A program made the position numbers and the translations under genes. The notes beneath the pieces are model-generated. The model was not told the origin of the DNA and ran no database searches. It saw nothing but the letters and a program-made list of their open reading frames with translations. This document shows, one piece after another, positions 1-6,548 of a stretch of 6,678 bases of DNA. Each line of letters begins with the position of its first letter. Position 1 is the stretch's first letter. Source of the DNA: Flavihumibacter sp. (lineage in GTDB: Bacteria > Bacteroidota > Bacteroidia > Chitinophagales > Chitinophagaceae); contig JALOMU010000092.1 in the NCBI GenBank assembly GCA_025455285.1, forward strand, positions 1 through 6,678, read 5' to 3'.

Positions 1-1250
1 ATTTTACCCACAACCTTATGCGACAACTCCTGCCCGGTGCCTACCACCCGGATTGATTTGATCTTGTTTACCAGGCCTTTGATCCATATTGTTCCTGAGG
101 GCTTTCCTGCAAGAAACAAGTACAACTTGGTTGAATCTTTGGAAATCGTAGACGGACCGTAAAAATGTCCGTGTGGCATTCCGCCCTCCGTTCCGAAAAT
201 GGCTTCTTCATGTTTGCGGTTCCATTTACCGAGCTCTTTCAGCACAGTAACCTGTTCCTTTGGGATCGTTCCATCTTCCATCGGTCCAATATCCAGAAGC
301 AAGTTTCCGCCGCTGCCGATGGCATCTGCAAATATGGAAATGATTTCGGCAGGCGTCTTCCAGTTGGTATCACTGTGCTGGTATCCCCAATTGTTGTTGA
401 TGGTCATGCAGAGCTCCCACCAGCGGCCCTTTGGACGGTGCACCGGGGTGTTTTGTTCGGGTGTAGCGTAATCGCCATACCCCTGTAACCTTGAATTAAT
501 GATCGCACCTGGCTTTGACTCCAGGATCATTTTCCGGATTCCCGCCGCATCCCATTCCTCCGCACTATGCTCCCAATCTCCATCGAACCACCAGAGATCC
601 GGTTTGAACTGCTGACTTATTTCCTGGATCTGGGCTTTGTTAAATCGACTGAAGCGGCTCCAGCGGGCAGTATCCTGTGCAATTTTATACCGACTGCTAT
701 CCTTCAGAAATCCGGGATAATCGGGGTATGACCAGTCAATAAGAGAAAAATACGCACCTCTTTTCAGCCCATACTTATCCAGTGCCTGGAAAAACGGAGT
801 TAACAAATCCCTTTTTGCAGGTGTATTTTTTACAGTACTGTAATGCTTTTGGGCAGTGTTCCAAAGGGCGAGTCCGTCGTGGTGTTTGGTAGTGATCACT
901 GCATACCGGGCACCACTTTCTTTAATAAGAGCAGCCCATGCATCCGGATTGTATTTACTGGCAGTAAATCCCTTCATTTGTTTCATGTACTCAGCGTGAC
1001 TAATCTTCTTATTATGAAAACTCCAGCTTTCGTCTACGCCATTTACTGCGTACATCCCGTAATGAATAAAAATGCCGAGTTTGGCATCTCCAAACCAGGC
1101 CATTTTTGCGGTATCTCCACCGGGTTGTAATTGTTGCGAAGTAAGTCCGGTTACTCCTGTTTGAGCCTGTACTGCCTGGAGGGAAATTGTTCCACCCATT
1201 ATAGCAAGCATAGCAATAGTTAGTTTTCTTTTCCAGTAGCCTTTTTTCAT
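1..1250 (-). CDS. Secreted alpha-L-fucosidase, GH29 family (C-terminus cut by window edge)
   Basis: The frame is open from the ATG at 1250 to the window edge (416 codons, no stop seen). It encodes a glycoside hydrolase that releases terminal L-fucose from glycans with retention of configuration. Residues 1-29 form a signal peptide: a basic start (KKGYWKRK), a hydrophobic core, and a likely cleavage after VQA29. This predicts export to the periplasm or beyond; no lipobox cysteine is seen. GH29 hallmarks include the LGIFIHYG strand (58-65), TTKHHDGLALW (120-130) in the substrate-binding barrel, and LWWFDGDW (219-226), whose D223 is the inferred nucleophile. GDYATPEQ (259-266) contains E265, a candidate acid/base. 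WWELCMTINNNWGY (277-290) and GSGGNLLLDIGPMEDG (312-327) are also family-typical. After about 355 a beta-rich C-terminal domain begins. Its neighbours are not polysaccharide-utilisation genes, so it looks like a stand-alone enzyme. The family is sure; the GH29-A/B subfamily and linkage specificity are not. Confidence -1.
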   Translation of the reverse strand, partial: MKKGYWKRKLTIAMLAIMGGTISLQAVQAQTGVTGLTSQQLQPGGDTAKMAWFGDAKLGIFIHYGMYAVNGVDESWSFHNKKISHAEYMKQMKGFTASKYNPDAWAALIKESGARYAVITTKHHDGLALWNTAQKHYSTVKNTPAKRDLLTPFFQALDKYGLKRGAYFSLIDWSYPDYPGFLKDSSRYKIAQDTARWSRFSRFNKAQIQEISQQFKPDLWWFDGDWEHSAEEWDAAGIRKMILESKPGAIINSRLQGYGDYATPEQNTPVHRPKGRWWELCMTINNNWGYQHSDTNWKTPAEIISIFADAIGSGGNLLLDIGPMEDGTIPKEQVTVLKELGKWNRKHEEAIFGTEGGMPHGHFYGPSTISKDSTKLYLFLAGKPSGTIWIKGLVNKIKSIRVVGTGQELSHKVVGK

Positions 1251-1380
1251 GTTGATTCAATTCAACGGCTAATGTACTGGATGCATACCGATGAGGCTGT
1301 TTCGATTTTCCTTATTCAGTCCATTATTTTACCAAGGTTACAACCAAGCTCAAAATCAATCCTTCTTGTGCCTGATCTGG

Positions 1381-1410
1381 CAAATAGGTGATTTTCATTA
1401 AGGCATACAA
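1381..1410 (-). promoter_or_regulatory. Candidate Bacteroidota-type promoter for the fucosidase gene
   Basis: Reading the minus strand, a TTG (1408-1410) is followed after 21 bases by TATTTG (1386-1381). This resembles the Bacteroidota -33 TTG / -7 TAnnTTTG pair, but the -7 box is one base short of consensus. It would leave a leader of roughly 120 bases before the ATG at 1250. The match is weak and was found by eye. Confidence -1.
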
Positions 1411-1432
1411 CTAACCCAAGAAAACAGGATGT

Positions 1433-1708
1433 TTGTCACAATCGACCACAAATCCTCTTCAGCAACTGGGAGAAGCAATCCGGTTAAAAAGACAATTTAA
1501 AACGATGACATTACTCGATAACTCTATAAGCATAGGAGTACACCAGACAACAATTGGACGCCTGGAGCAGGGCTATCCGGCTATCTCCATTGGAATACTC
1601 TATCAGGTGTTGAAAATATTGGGCAGTGCTGAAAATATCAACAAATTGGCAGGTGATCTCCATGATTCAACTGCTCAAAGACAATGGACTATTAAAACGA
1701 CCACGTAA
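1433..1708 (+). CDS. HipB-like XRE-family helix-turn-helix protein (orphan, possibly degraded)
   Basis: This is a 91-residue protein that is almost entirely one XRE/Cro-type DNA-binding domain. LGEAIRLKRQF (12-22) gives helix 1. MTLLDNSISIGVHQTTIGRLEQG (25-47 region) gives the turn and recognition helix. ISIGILYQVLKILG and the NKLAGDLHD tail resemble the HipB class of antitoxin/autorepressor, in which a leucine-rich helix is followed by an LA-D-D segment. The frame opens after a stop at 1412-1414 and contains no ATG before the fold begins, so TTG at 1433 is the only sensible start. AGGA at 1426-1429 lies just upstream, closer than usual. No HipA-like kinase gene follows; the next gene is convergent kynA. 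In the next reading frame, from about 1677 to 1790, the DNA reads KDNGLLKRPRKRK, a basic tail that would fit such a regulator, so a frameshift near 1676 is possible. A DNA-binding role is well supported; the biological target is unknown. Confidence -1.
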   Translation: MSQSTTNPLQQLGEAIRLKRQFKTMTLLDNSISIGVHQTTIGRLEQGYPAISIGILYQVLKILGSAENINKLAGDLHDSTAQRQWTIKTTT

Positions 1709-1783
1709 ACGAAAAACACTCCCCTGGATTTCTCTGAAACCGACATACAATAGCATAAACTGGAAGAATCTTACCAGCAGTAA

Positions 1784-1826
1784 AAAGTGAAAGCATTCTC
1801 ACGTCTCACATCTTATGTCTCACTTT
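1784..1826. repeat. Short GTGAGA repeats and a weak hairpin at the 3' end of kynA
   Basis: On the minus strand the hexamer GTGAGA occurs three times, at 1823-1818, 1809-1804 and 1802-1797, so the copies run across and just past the kynA stop codon (1815-1813). A 7-base perfect inverted repeat, AAAGTGA (1784-1790) with TCACTTT (1820-1826), encloses them. It lies between the ends of two convergent genes, where a terminator is expected, but there is no GC-rich stem or clear T-run. A terminator role is therefore only a guess. Confidence -1.
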
Positions 1827-2862
1827 CCATACCTCCAAACCCGAGACGTTTCTCCATTGTTGCATCCAATTTTGGCAGGTGACGGCGCTCTACAAGGAAA
1901 CTCGTTAATTGAGCGATTTCACCAAAGATGTAATGTTTGTCTACAGCACCCTTAAGGTAATCCTTACCCGTACTGCCTCCTGTGCCTATCCTGGTACCAA
2001 TCATACGATGCACCATGTTCATGTGCCGGTAACGCCAGGTACTAAGTTGCTCATCAATCTCAAGTAATATATTCAGCAATTGAAAAGGCAATTGCAACAT
2101 GGGATACCCACGATACAACATAATAAATAAGGCAGCTCTGGCAGCTCTTGGCGACAACTGTCTATTTAAATCCGCTCCCAAGGATGTGAATGTTTTTTGA
2201 TCAGCTATTCGCTCATCGTGATCTGCTCCAAACTTCTTATCAAATGCCTCCAGGTTAGCCTTCTCCTTTTCGGATAAGCTCGACCGGTAGACATCCGTAT
2301 ATGCCTGAAACCAGCCGGGGGCCTGCTCCAGGAATGGCATCCGCTCCAGCCATTCATTCAGCAAACTGATCAGGGATTGTTCAGACTCAATTCGTTTAAT
2401 CAGGGCTACCTGCTCAGGACGTAATTGCGACAAATAATATTCCTGGCCATGCCGTTGTTCGAATCGGAGTCCCAGTCTGGCTTCCAGTCCTTTAAATTGC
2501 CAGCTCTGAAATCCCGACGCCGGCCGTAGCATGTCCCTGAAATCCAGGAAATCCATTGGAGTCATGGTTTCCATCACATCAATCTGCTGAACCAACAACT
2601 TCAGGATGGTAACAGTGCGCTGCAACCGATGAACTACCGTTTGCAGTTCAGGAGAATTATCGTTTAGAGATGGCTGTTGCAGAATTGCATGCACACTATC
2701 TACTTCATACATGATCTGTTTGAACCACAATTCATAGGCCTGATGAATGATGATGAATAACATTTCATCATGCGCAGGCTGCTGCTGCAACTCACTCTCG
2801 GGTTGTTGAGCACCAAGGATCTTATCCAGCTGCAGATAGTCAGAATAATGCACAGATTTCAT
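1813..2862 (-). CDS. kynA: Tryptophan 2,3-dioxygenase (heme enzyme, kynurenine pathway)
   Basis: The enzyme opens the indole ring of L-tryptophan with O2 to give N-formylkynurenine, the first step of cytosolic tryptophan breakdown. The protein is 349 residues when started at the ATG at 2862 (MKSVHYSDYLQLDKIL). The same frame stays open upstream to 3009, but that extension runs through the purD coding end and does not resemble the family, so it was dropped. Diagnostic segments are HDEMLFIIIHQAYELWFKQ (31-49), where H40 is the distal active-site histidine, and PMDFLDFRDMLRPASGFQS (102-120), where R109 should bind the substrate carboxylate. WRYRHMNMVHRMIGTRIGTG (276-295) carries H285, the inferred proximal heme ligand, and GTGGSTG (293-299) lines the substrate pocket. 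The wording of these motifs is closer to animal TDO than to the short Xanthomonas type, and the length lies between the two. It starts 10 bases after the purD stop, implying cotranscription. No other kynurenine-pathway gene is in view. Confidence -1.
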   Translation of the reverse strand: MKSVHYSDYLQLDKILGAQQPESELQQQPAHDEMLFIIIHQAYELWFKQIMYEVDSVHAILQQPSLNDNSPELQTVVHRLQRTVTILKLLVQQIDVMETMTPMDFLDFRDMLRPASGFQSWQFKGLEARLGLRFEQRHGQEYYLSQLRPEQVALIKRIESEQSLISLLNEWLERMPFLEQAPGWFQAYTDVYRSSLSEKEKANLEAFDKKFGADHDERIADQKTFTSLGADLNRQLSPRAARAALFIMLYRGYPMLQLPFQLLNILLEIDEQLSTWRYRHMNMVHRMIGTRIGTGGSTGKDYLKGAVDKHYIFGEIAQLTSFLVERRHLPKLDATMEKRLGFGGMESET

Positions 2863-2872
2863 TTCAATCACA

Positions 2873-4186
2873 TTAATTGAATTCGTAACCGATATCTGTC
2901 CGGAAATACATACCCTCAAAAGAAATCTTGCCCAACACAGCCTTAGAGGTATCAACTGCTTCCTTAACAGAACTACCATAGGAAGTAACACACAAAACCC
3001 GTCCCCCATTGGTCAACACTTCCCCATTTTTCTCAGCAGTACCCGCATGAAAAACAAGGGTTTCAGAACCGGTTGCCTGCTCTAACCCATTAATTTTTTT
3101 ACCCTTTTCATAATCACCGGGATATCCACCGCTCACTGCCATAACAGTGCAGGCTACCCGTGAATCCTGTTCAACGGTTTGACCATCGAGCTCCTGGCGG
3201 GCGGTAGCCAGCATCAGTTCAACCAGATCATTCTTCAACCGGGGCATTACTACCTCCGTTTCAGGGTCTCCCATCCGGCAATTGTATTCAATCACAAATG
3301 GATCATTACCAACTTTAATAAGACCTACAAAAATGAACCCCTTGTAATCAATTTCTTCTTCCTGCAATCCTTTCACCGTTGGATTCACCACCCGATCCAC
3401 CACTTTCTGCATAAATTCCGTACTGGCAAACGGAACCGGGCTTACAGCACCCATGCCTCCGGTATTCAAACCGGTATCTCCCTCACCAATTCTTTTATAA
3501 TCTTTCGCTTCTGGTAGCAACACATAATTTTTTCCATCGGTCAGGACAAAAACAGACAATTCAATACCTGACAAAAAAGCTTCTATCACCACTTTTTTAC
3601 TGGCATCTCCAAACTTGCTCTCCCGGATCATGGAAGTGAATTCCCGGATGGCTTCTTCCTGATCGTTCAAAATCAGAACCCCCTTACCTGCTGCCAGTCC
3701 ATCTGCTTTCAATACAATCGGCAAAGGATGCTGACGGATATAATCAATCCCTGCTTCAAAATTATCCGCATTGAATTCCCGGTAGGCTGCTGTGGGGATG
3801 GCATGTCTTTCCATGAATGCTTTTGCAAAAGCCTTGGACCCTTCCAGCTGGGCACCATAGGCAGCCGGACCAATAACTGGTACCGAATCCAATCTGAGTT
3901 CCCGGGCGGCATCCTCACTCAACGGAACCGGATTGTTTTTAAAATAATCAACCACGCCTTTCACCAGCGGCTCTTCCGGTCCAACTATAATTAGATGAAT
4001 CTCATTCTCCAGACAAAACTGGCGGATGGCAGGAAAATCAGTGATGGAAAGCAAAACATTGGTGCCGCAATTTGAGGTGCCAGCATTTCCCGGGGCAATG
4101 TATAATGAATCGCAAAGTGGACTTTGTGTAAGTTTCCAGGCTATGGCATGCTCCCTGCCACCAGATCCGAGCAATAATATATTCAT
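2873..4186 (-). CDS. purD: Phosphoribosylamine-glycine ligase (GAR synthetase)
   Basis: This enzyme catalyses step two of de novo purine synthesis: ATP-dependent joining of glycine to 5-phosphoribosylamine, giving glycinamide ribonucleotide (GAR) in the cytosol. The 437 residues match the usual single-domain PurD length. The N-domain has LLLGSGGREHAIAWKL (4-19) and the PGNAGT loop (32-37). The ATP-grasp part has GAQLEGSKAFAKAFM (111-125), LKADGLAAGKGV (159-170), GEGDTGLNTGGMGAVSP (234-250) and the metal-binding EYNCRMGDPETEV (300-312). The C-domain shows SGGYPGDYEKGK (352-363) and NGGRVL (393-398). A slightly long linker (about 83-104) precedes VIGP. The ATG at 4186 puts the glycine-rich loop at the very N-terminus, as in the family, with no clear Shine-Dalgarno. 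It is the first gene of a purD-kynA unit and is divergent from the peptide transporter. All expected motifs are intact. Confidence -1.
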   Translation of the reverse strand: MNILLLGSGGREHAIAWKLTQSPLCDSLYIAPGNAGTSNCGTNVLLSITDFPAIRQFCLENEIHLIIVGPEEPLVKGVVDYFKNNPVPLSEDAARELRLDSVPVIGPAAYGAQLEGSKAFAKAFMERHAIPTAAYREFNADNFEAGIDYIRQHPLPIVLKADGLAAGKGVLILNDQEEAIREFTSMIRESKFGDASKKVVIEAFLSGIELSVFVLTDGKNYVLLPEAKDYKRIGEGDTGLNTGGMGAVSPVPFASTEFMQKVVDRVVNPTVKGLQEEEIDYKGFIFVGLIKVGNDPFVIEYNCRMGDPETEVVMPRLKNDLVELMLATARQELDGQTVEQDSRVACTVMAVSGGYPGDYEKGKKINGLEQATGSETLVFHAGTAEKNGEVLTNGGRVLCVTSYGSSVKEAVDTSKAVLGKISFEGMYFRTDIGYEFN

Positions 4187-4300
4187 GATTTACTATTCGT
4201 TTCAGGCTGCGAAAATAGGGAAATGGTACCAGCCCGCCGGTTTCCCATTTTTATCCTTATTTTTCGACCCTGAACTACAGCCAATAAAACCGACAAACTC
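4187..4300. promoter_or_regulatory. Divergent promoter region between purD and the peptide transporter gene
   Basis: These 114 bases must hold the promoters of both outward-facing genes. Two imperfect -7-like boxes (consensus TAnnTTTG) are visible: TATTTTCG on the minus strand (4217-4210, 23 bases before purD) and TATTTTTC on the plus strand (4258-4265, about 35 bases before the transporter). Neither has a convincing TTG at the -33 spacing. A 6-base inverted repeat, GGGAAA (4218-4223) with TTTCCC (4241-4246), sits between them and could be an operator. No riboswitch-like structure was recognised. Confidence -1.
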
Positions 4301-6028
4301 ATGAGTCAAACGCAGATTGCTGCCCAAAAAAGTCATCCAAAAGGGCTTTACATTCTTTTTGCCACAGAAATGTGGGAGCGCTTCAATTACTATGGAATGC
4401 GCGCCGTACTGGTTCTATTCATGACAAAGGCCCTGGTCTTTGATAAAGCTTTCGCTTCCAATCTTTATGGCTCCTATACCGGACTCGTTTATCTGACCCC
4501 ATTGATCGGTGGATTTATCGCTGATCGCTACTGGGGTAACAAACGCTCTATTATTGCAGGGGGATTACTGATGGCGATGGGCGAATTCATCCTCTTTTTC
4601 TGTGGTAGTTTGTATGCCTCCAATCCCGGATTATCCAGTGTCCTGTTTTTCTCGGGACTGGGATTTATGATTGCGGGAAATGGATTTTTCAAACCGAATA
4701 TTTCTTCTCTGGTAGGGCAATTATACCCCGATGGAGACCGTCGAAAAGATGCCGCCTATACCATTTTTTATATGGGAATCAACGTAGGTGGTGCATTAGG
4801 ACCGATCGTTTGTGCCTTTTTGGGAGATACTGGAGATCCGGCAGATTTTAAATGGGCGTTCCTGGCAGGAGGTGTTGCCATGTTGTTAAGCGTGATCGTA
4901 CAATGGGTATTCCAGGAAAAATATGTGGTAGATCCCCAGGGAAAATCATTGGGACTTGTCCCCGCTGATTCGCCGAAATCCTTTTCCAATCCCCTGCTGG
5001 TGGGTACTGGTTTAGCCATTTTATCGGCACTGATGATTGGATTGCTATATATCGATGCCACTAAATTTTCCTTTCTAACCTATCTGTTGCTGGCTTCCGC
5101 AATTTTTATCATTGTTTTTATTCTGTCTGACAAAACACTTACCAAAATTGAAAAAGAAAGGGTTATTGTTATTCTCATCGTTTCCTTCTTTGTGATCTTT
5201 TTCTGGAGTGCATTTGAACAGGCTGGCGCTTCACTTACCTTTTTTGCGGACGAACAAACCAATCGCGATTTGAACTGGGATATCCCAAAATGGATAATTT
5301 ATCTCCTTGGAATAGCACTTGTTTTTTACCTTGGTCTACTCTTAAAAAAAGCCACATCGGCATTAGCAGGAACATTTGACAAACAACTTCGCCTAACCGT
5401 TCAGGCATTACTGGCTGCAGCAATTGCCACGCTCGTTTACCTGATGTTCCAGGTTGCCACCAATGGAACCTCATCCATCTTTATTGGCACCATACCGGCC
5501 AGTGCGTTTGCTTCATTGAATTCCATCTATGTTGTAAGTTTCGCACCTGTTTTTGCCTGGTTATGGATTAAAATGGGCAAACGCGAACCCTCCTCCCCAA
5601 CCAAAATGGCTATCGGCCTGATGTTGCTAGCCCTGGGGTATCTCTGGATTGCACAGGGTGTTGATGGGGTTCAACCGGGCATTAAAGTAAGTATGATCTG
5701 GTTACTCGGCATGTATGCAATGCACACCTGGGGTGAACTTTGTCTGTCACCAATCGGACTGAGCCTGGTAAACAAATTAGCTCCTTTGAAATATGCCAGT
5801 CTGCTAATGGCAGTCTGGTTTCTTGCCAACGCCGTTGCCAACAAATTTGCCGGCGTACTCAGCGCGCTCTATCCCGATGGCAAAAGCACCTATTTCCTGG
5901 GATATGAAATCGCCAACAACTACGATTTCTTCCTGCTCTTTGTTGGAATGGCCGGCGTTGCATCACTCATCCTGTTTGGATTAACCAAGAAGTTGCAGCA
6001 GATGATGCACGAGAAAACGGAAGTATGA
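4301..6028 (+). CDS. Proton-dependent oligopeptide transporter (POT/PTR2 family)
   Basis: This is an inner-membrane importer of di- and tripeptides driven by proton symport, in the major facilitator superfamily. The 575 residues and many hydrophobic segments fit the 14-helix bacterial POT layout. Helix 1 carries the family signature E23-MW-E26-R27-F28-NYYG, the ExxERFxYYG motif needed for proton coupling. GGFIADRYWGNKRS (70-83) is the cytoplasmic loop motif after helix 2. GNGFFKPNISSLVGQLYP (126-143) supplies K131, and FYMGINVGGALGP (156-168) is the PTR2 signature. FWSAFEQAGASLTFFAD (301-317) is the helix 7 motif. WGELCLSPIGLSLV (477-490) carries E479, equivalent to the conserved glutamate of helix 10. 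All known coupling residues are present, so it should be functional. The ATG at 4301 has no Shine-Dalgarno. It stands alone, divergent from purD and convergent with apaG. The exact peptide preference cannot be read from sequence. Confidence -1.
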   Translation: MSQTQIAAQKSHPKGLYILFATEMWERFNYYGMRAVLVLFMTKALVFDKAFASNLYGSYTGLVYLTPLIGGFIADRYWGNKRSIIAGGLLMAMGEFILFFCGSLYASNPGLSSVLFFSGLGFMIAGNGFFKPNISSLVGQLYPDGDRRKDAAYTIFYMGINVGGALGPIVCAFLGDTGDPADFKWAFLAGGVAMLLSVIVQWVFQEKYVVDPQGKSLGLVPADSPKSFSNPLLVGTGLAILSALMIGLLYIDATKFSFLTYLLLASAIFIIVFILSDKTLTKIEKERVIVILIVSFFVIFFWSAFEQAGASLTFFADEQTNRDLNWDIPKWIIYLLGIALVFYLGLLLKKATSALAGTFDKQLRLTVQALLAAAIATLVYLMFQVATNGTSSIFIGTIPASAFASLNSIYVVSFAPVFAWLWIKMGKREPSSPTKMAIGLMLLALGYLWIAQGVDGVQPGIKVSMIWLLGMYAMHTWGELCLSPIGLSLVNKLAPLKYASLLMAVWFLANAVANKFAGVLSALYPDGKSTYFLGYEIANNYDFFLLFVGMAGVASLILFGLTKKLQQMMHEKTEV

Positions 6029-6039
6029 GTTATGAATTT

Positions 6040-6096
6040 TGAATTGAGAATTAAGTACCATCATCATTATTTCCTTAACTCATAATTCTCAATTCA
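6040..6096. repeat. AT-rich inverted repeat after the transporter gene
   Basis: TGAATTGAGAATTA (6040-6053) and TAATTCTCAATTCA (6083-6096) are perfect 14-base inverted copies separated by 29 bases. They begin 11 bases after the transporter stop codon. A further ATGAGTTA (6025-6032) pairs with TAACTCAT (6076-6083), so the region can fold in more than one way. It could serve as a transcript end, but it has no GC-rich stem. Its motif recurs beyond the next gene. Confidence -1.
6080..6096 (+). repeat. Left copy of a 17-base AT-rich direct repeat flanking the four-helix-bundle gene
   Basis: TCATAATTCTCAATTCA matches the right copy at 6526-6542 (TCATAATTCCTAATTCA) at 15 of 17 positions, in the same orientation. 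It overlaps the right arm of the inverted repeat at 6083-6096 and lies 60 bases before the gene. Confidence -1.
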
Positions 6097-6156
6097 TTTT
6101 AAATTCCGGGTTTTTTCAACCTTTTTTGTTGAACCTTTTCTTTCTATTTTAAAAAA

Positions 6157-6531
6157 ATGGGAGCAAAGGAATTATTACTCAGAACTAGAGAGTTTGCTTT
6201 GAATGTTATTCAAATTTTAGACAAACTACCTGATTCAATTGGAAATAAAACAATTAAAAATCAATTGGTAAGATCTGCGACCGGAATGGCTGCCAACTAT
6301 CGTGCATCAACCAAATCCCGATCTTTGAAAGAGTTTACAGCAAGACTGGGGGTGGTAATTGAGGAAGCAGATGAATCATGGTTCTGGCTTGACCTGTTGG
6401 AAGTTTTGAATCCTACACTTTCGGAAATATCGCTCCTTAAATCTGAAGCGTTTCAACTTACGGCAATATTTACCAGTTCCGTCAAAACAATTAAAAGGAA
6501 TGCATGTGAAAAGACACCAAATAATTCATAA
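6157..6531 (+). CDS. Four-helix-bundle protein of the S23 / 23S rRNA intervening-sequence type
   Basis: This is a 124-residue, all-helical cytosolic protein of the family first seen inside 23S rRNA intervening sequences (IVP, S23) and related to the Avd accessory proteins of diversity-generating retroelements. Visible family features, in order: an N-terminal helix with LLLRTREFALNVIQILDKLP (6-25), then IKNQLVRSATGMAANYRAST (33-52), where the R-S-A-T...A-N-Y-R pattern is diagnostic. Next come the SRSLKEFTARLGVVIEEADE helix (54-73) and the SWFWLDLLEVL helix (74-84). The ADES-W-WL-LL wording matches the sub-type common as solitary genes in Bacteroidota. No reverse transcriptase, variable repeat or rRNA is nearby, so a retroelement role is unlikely here; its cellular function is unknown. 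The gene looks visibly more A/T-rich than its neighbours and has no Shine-Dalgarno before ATG 6157. Its stop codon lies inside an AT-rich repeat copy. Confidence -1.
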   Translation: MGAKELLLRTREFALNVIQILDKLPDSIGNKTIKNQLVRSATGMAANYRASTKSRSLKEFTARLGVVIEEADESWFWLDLLEVLNPTLSEISLLKSEAFQLTAIFTSSVKTIKRNACEKTPNNS

Positions 6532-6542
6532 TTCCTAATTCA
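6526..6542 (+). repeat. Right copy of the AT-rich direct repeat, overlapping the end of the four-helix-bundle gene
   Basis: TCATAATTCCTAATTCA matches the left copy at 6080-6096 at 15 of 17 positions. The TAA stop of the four-helix-bundle gene (6529-6531) lies within it. The AT-rich tract continues through a perfect 8-base palindrome, AGAATTCT (6542-6549), up to the apaG stop codon. Confidence -1.
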
Positions 6543-6548
6543 GAATTC

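Noticed and set aside
165..1130. Plus-strand open frames and a minus-strand frame at 1012-1260 inside the fucosidase gene
   Set aside because: The fucosidase frame is continuous on the minus strand with all GH29 motifs; these are shadow frames with no recognisable protein features.
2863..3009. Forty-nine-residue N-terminal extension of the tryptophan dioxygenase frame
   Set aside because: It overlaps the coding end of purD in another frame, has no resemblance to the family, and the ATG at 2862 gives the expected N-terminus 10 bases after the purD stop.
3179..4304. Plus-strand and alternate minus-strand open frames across purD, including one ending at the transporter start
   Set aside because: They lie opposite or out of frame with an intact purD and show no family motifs.
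4768..5474. Minus-strand open frames inside the transporter gene
   Set aside because: They are antisense to an intact POT-family gene; the composition reflects the hydrophobic codons of the true frame.
6115..6133. Small hairpin TTCAAC/GTTGAA just upstream of the four-helix-bundle gene
   Set aside because: Six-base arms in a T-rich leader are weak and could be chance; no supporting signal was found.
6029..6548. Diversity-generating retroelement or 23S rRNA intervening sequence suggested by the four-helix-bundle protein
   Set aside because: No reverse transcriptase, template/variable repeat pair or rRNA sequence is present in the window.
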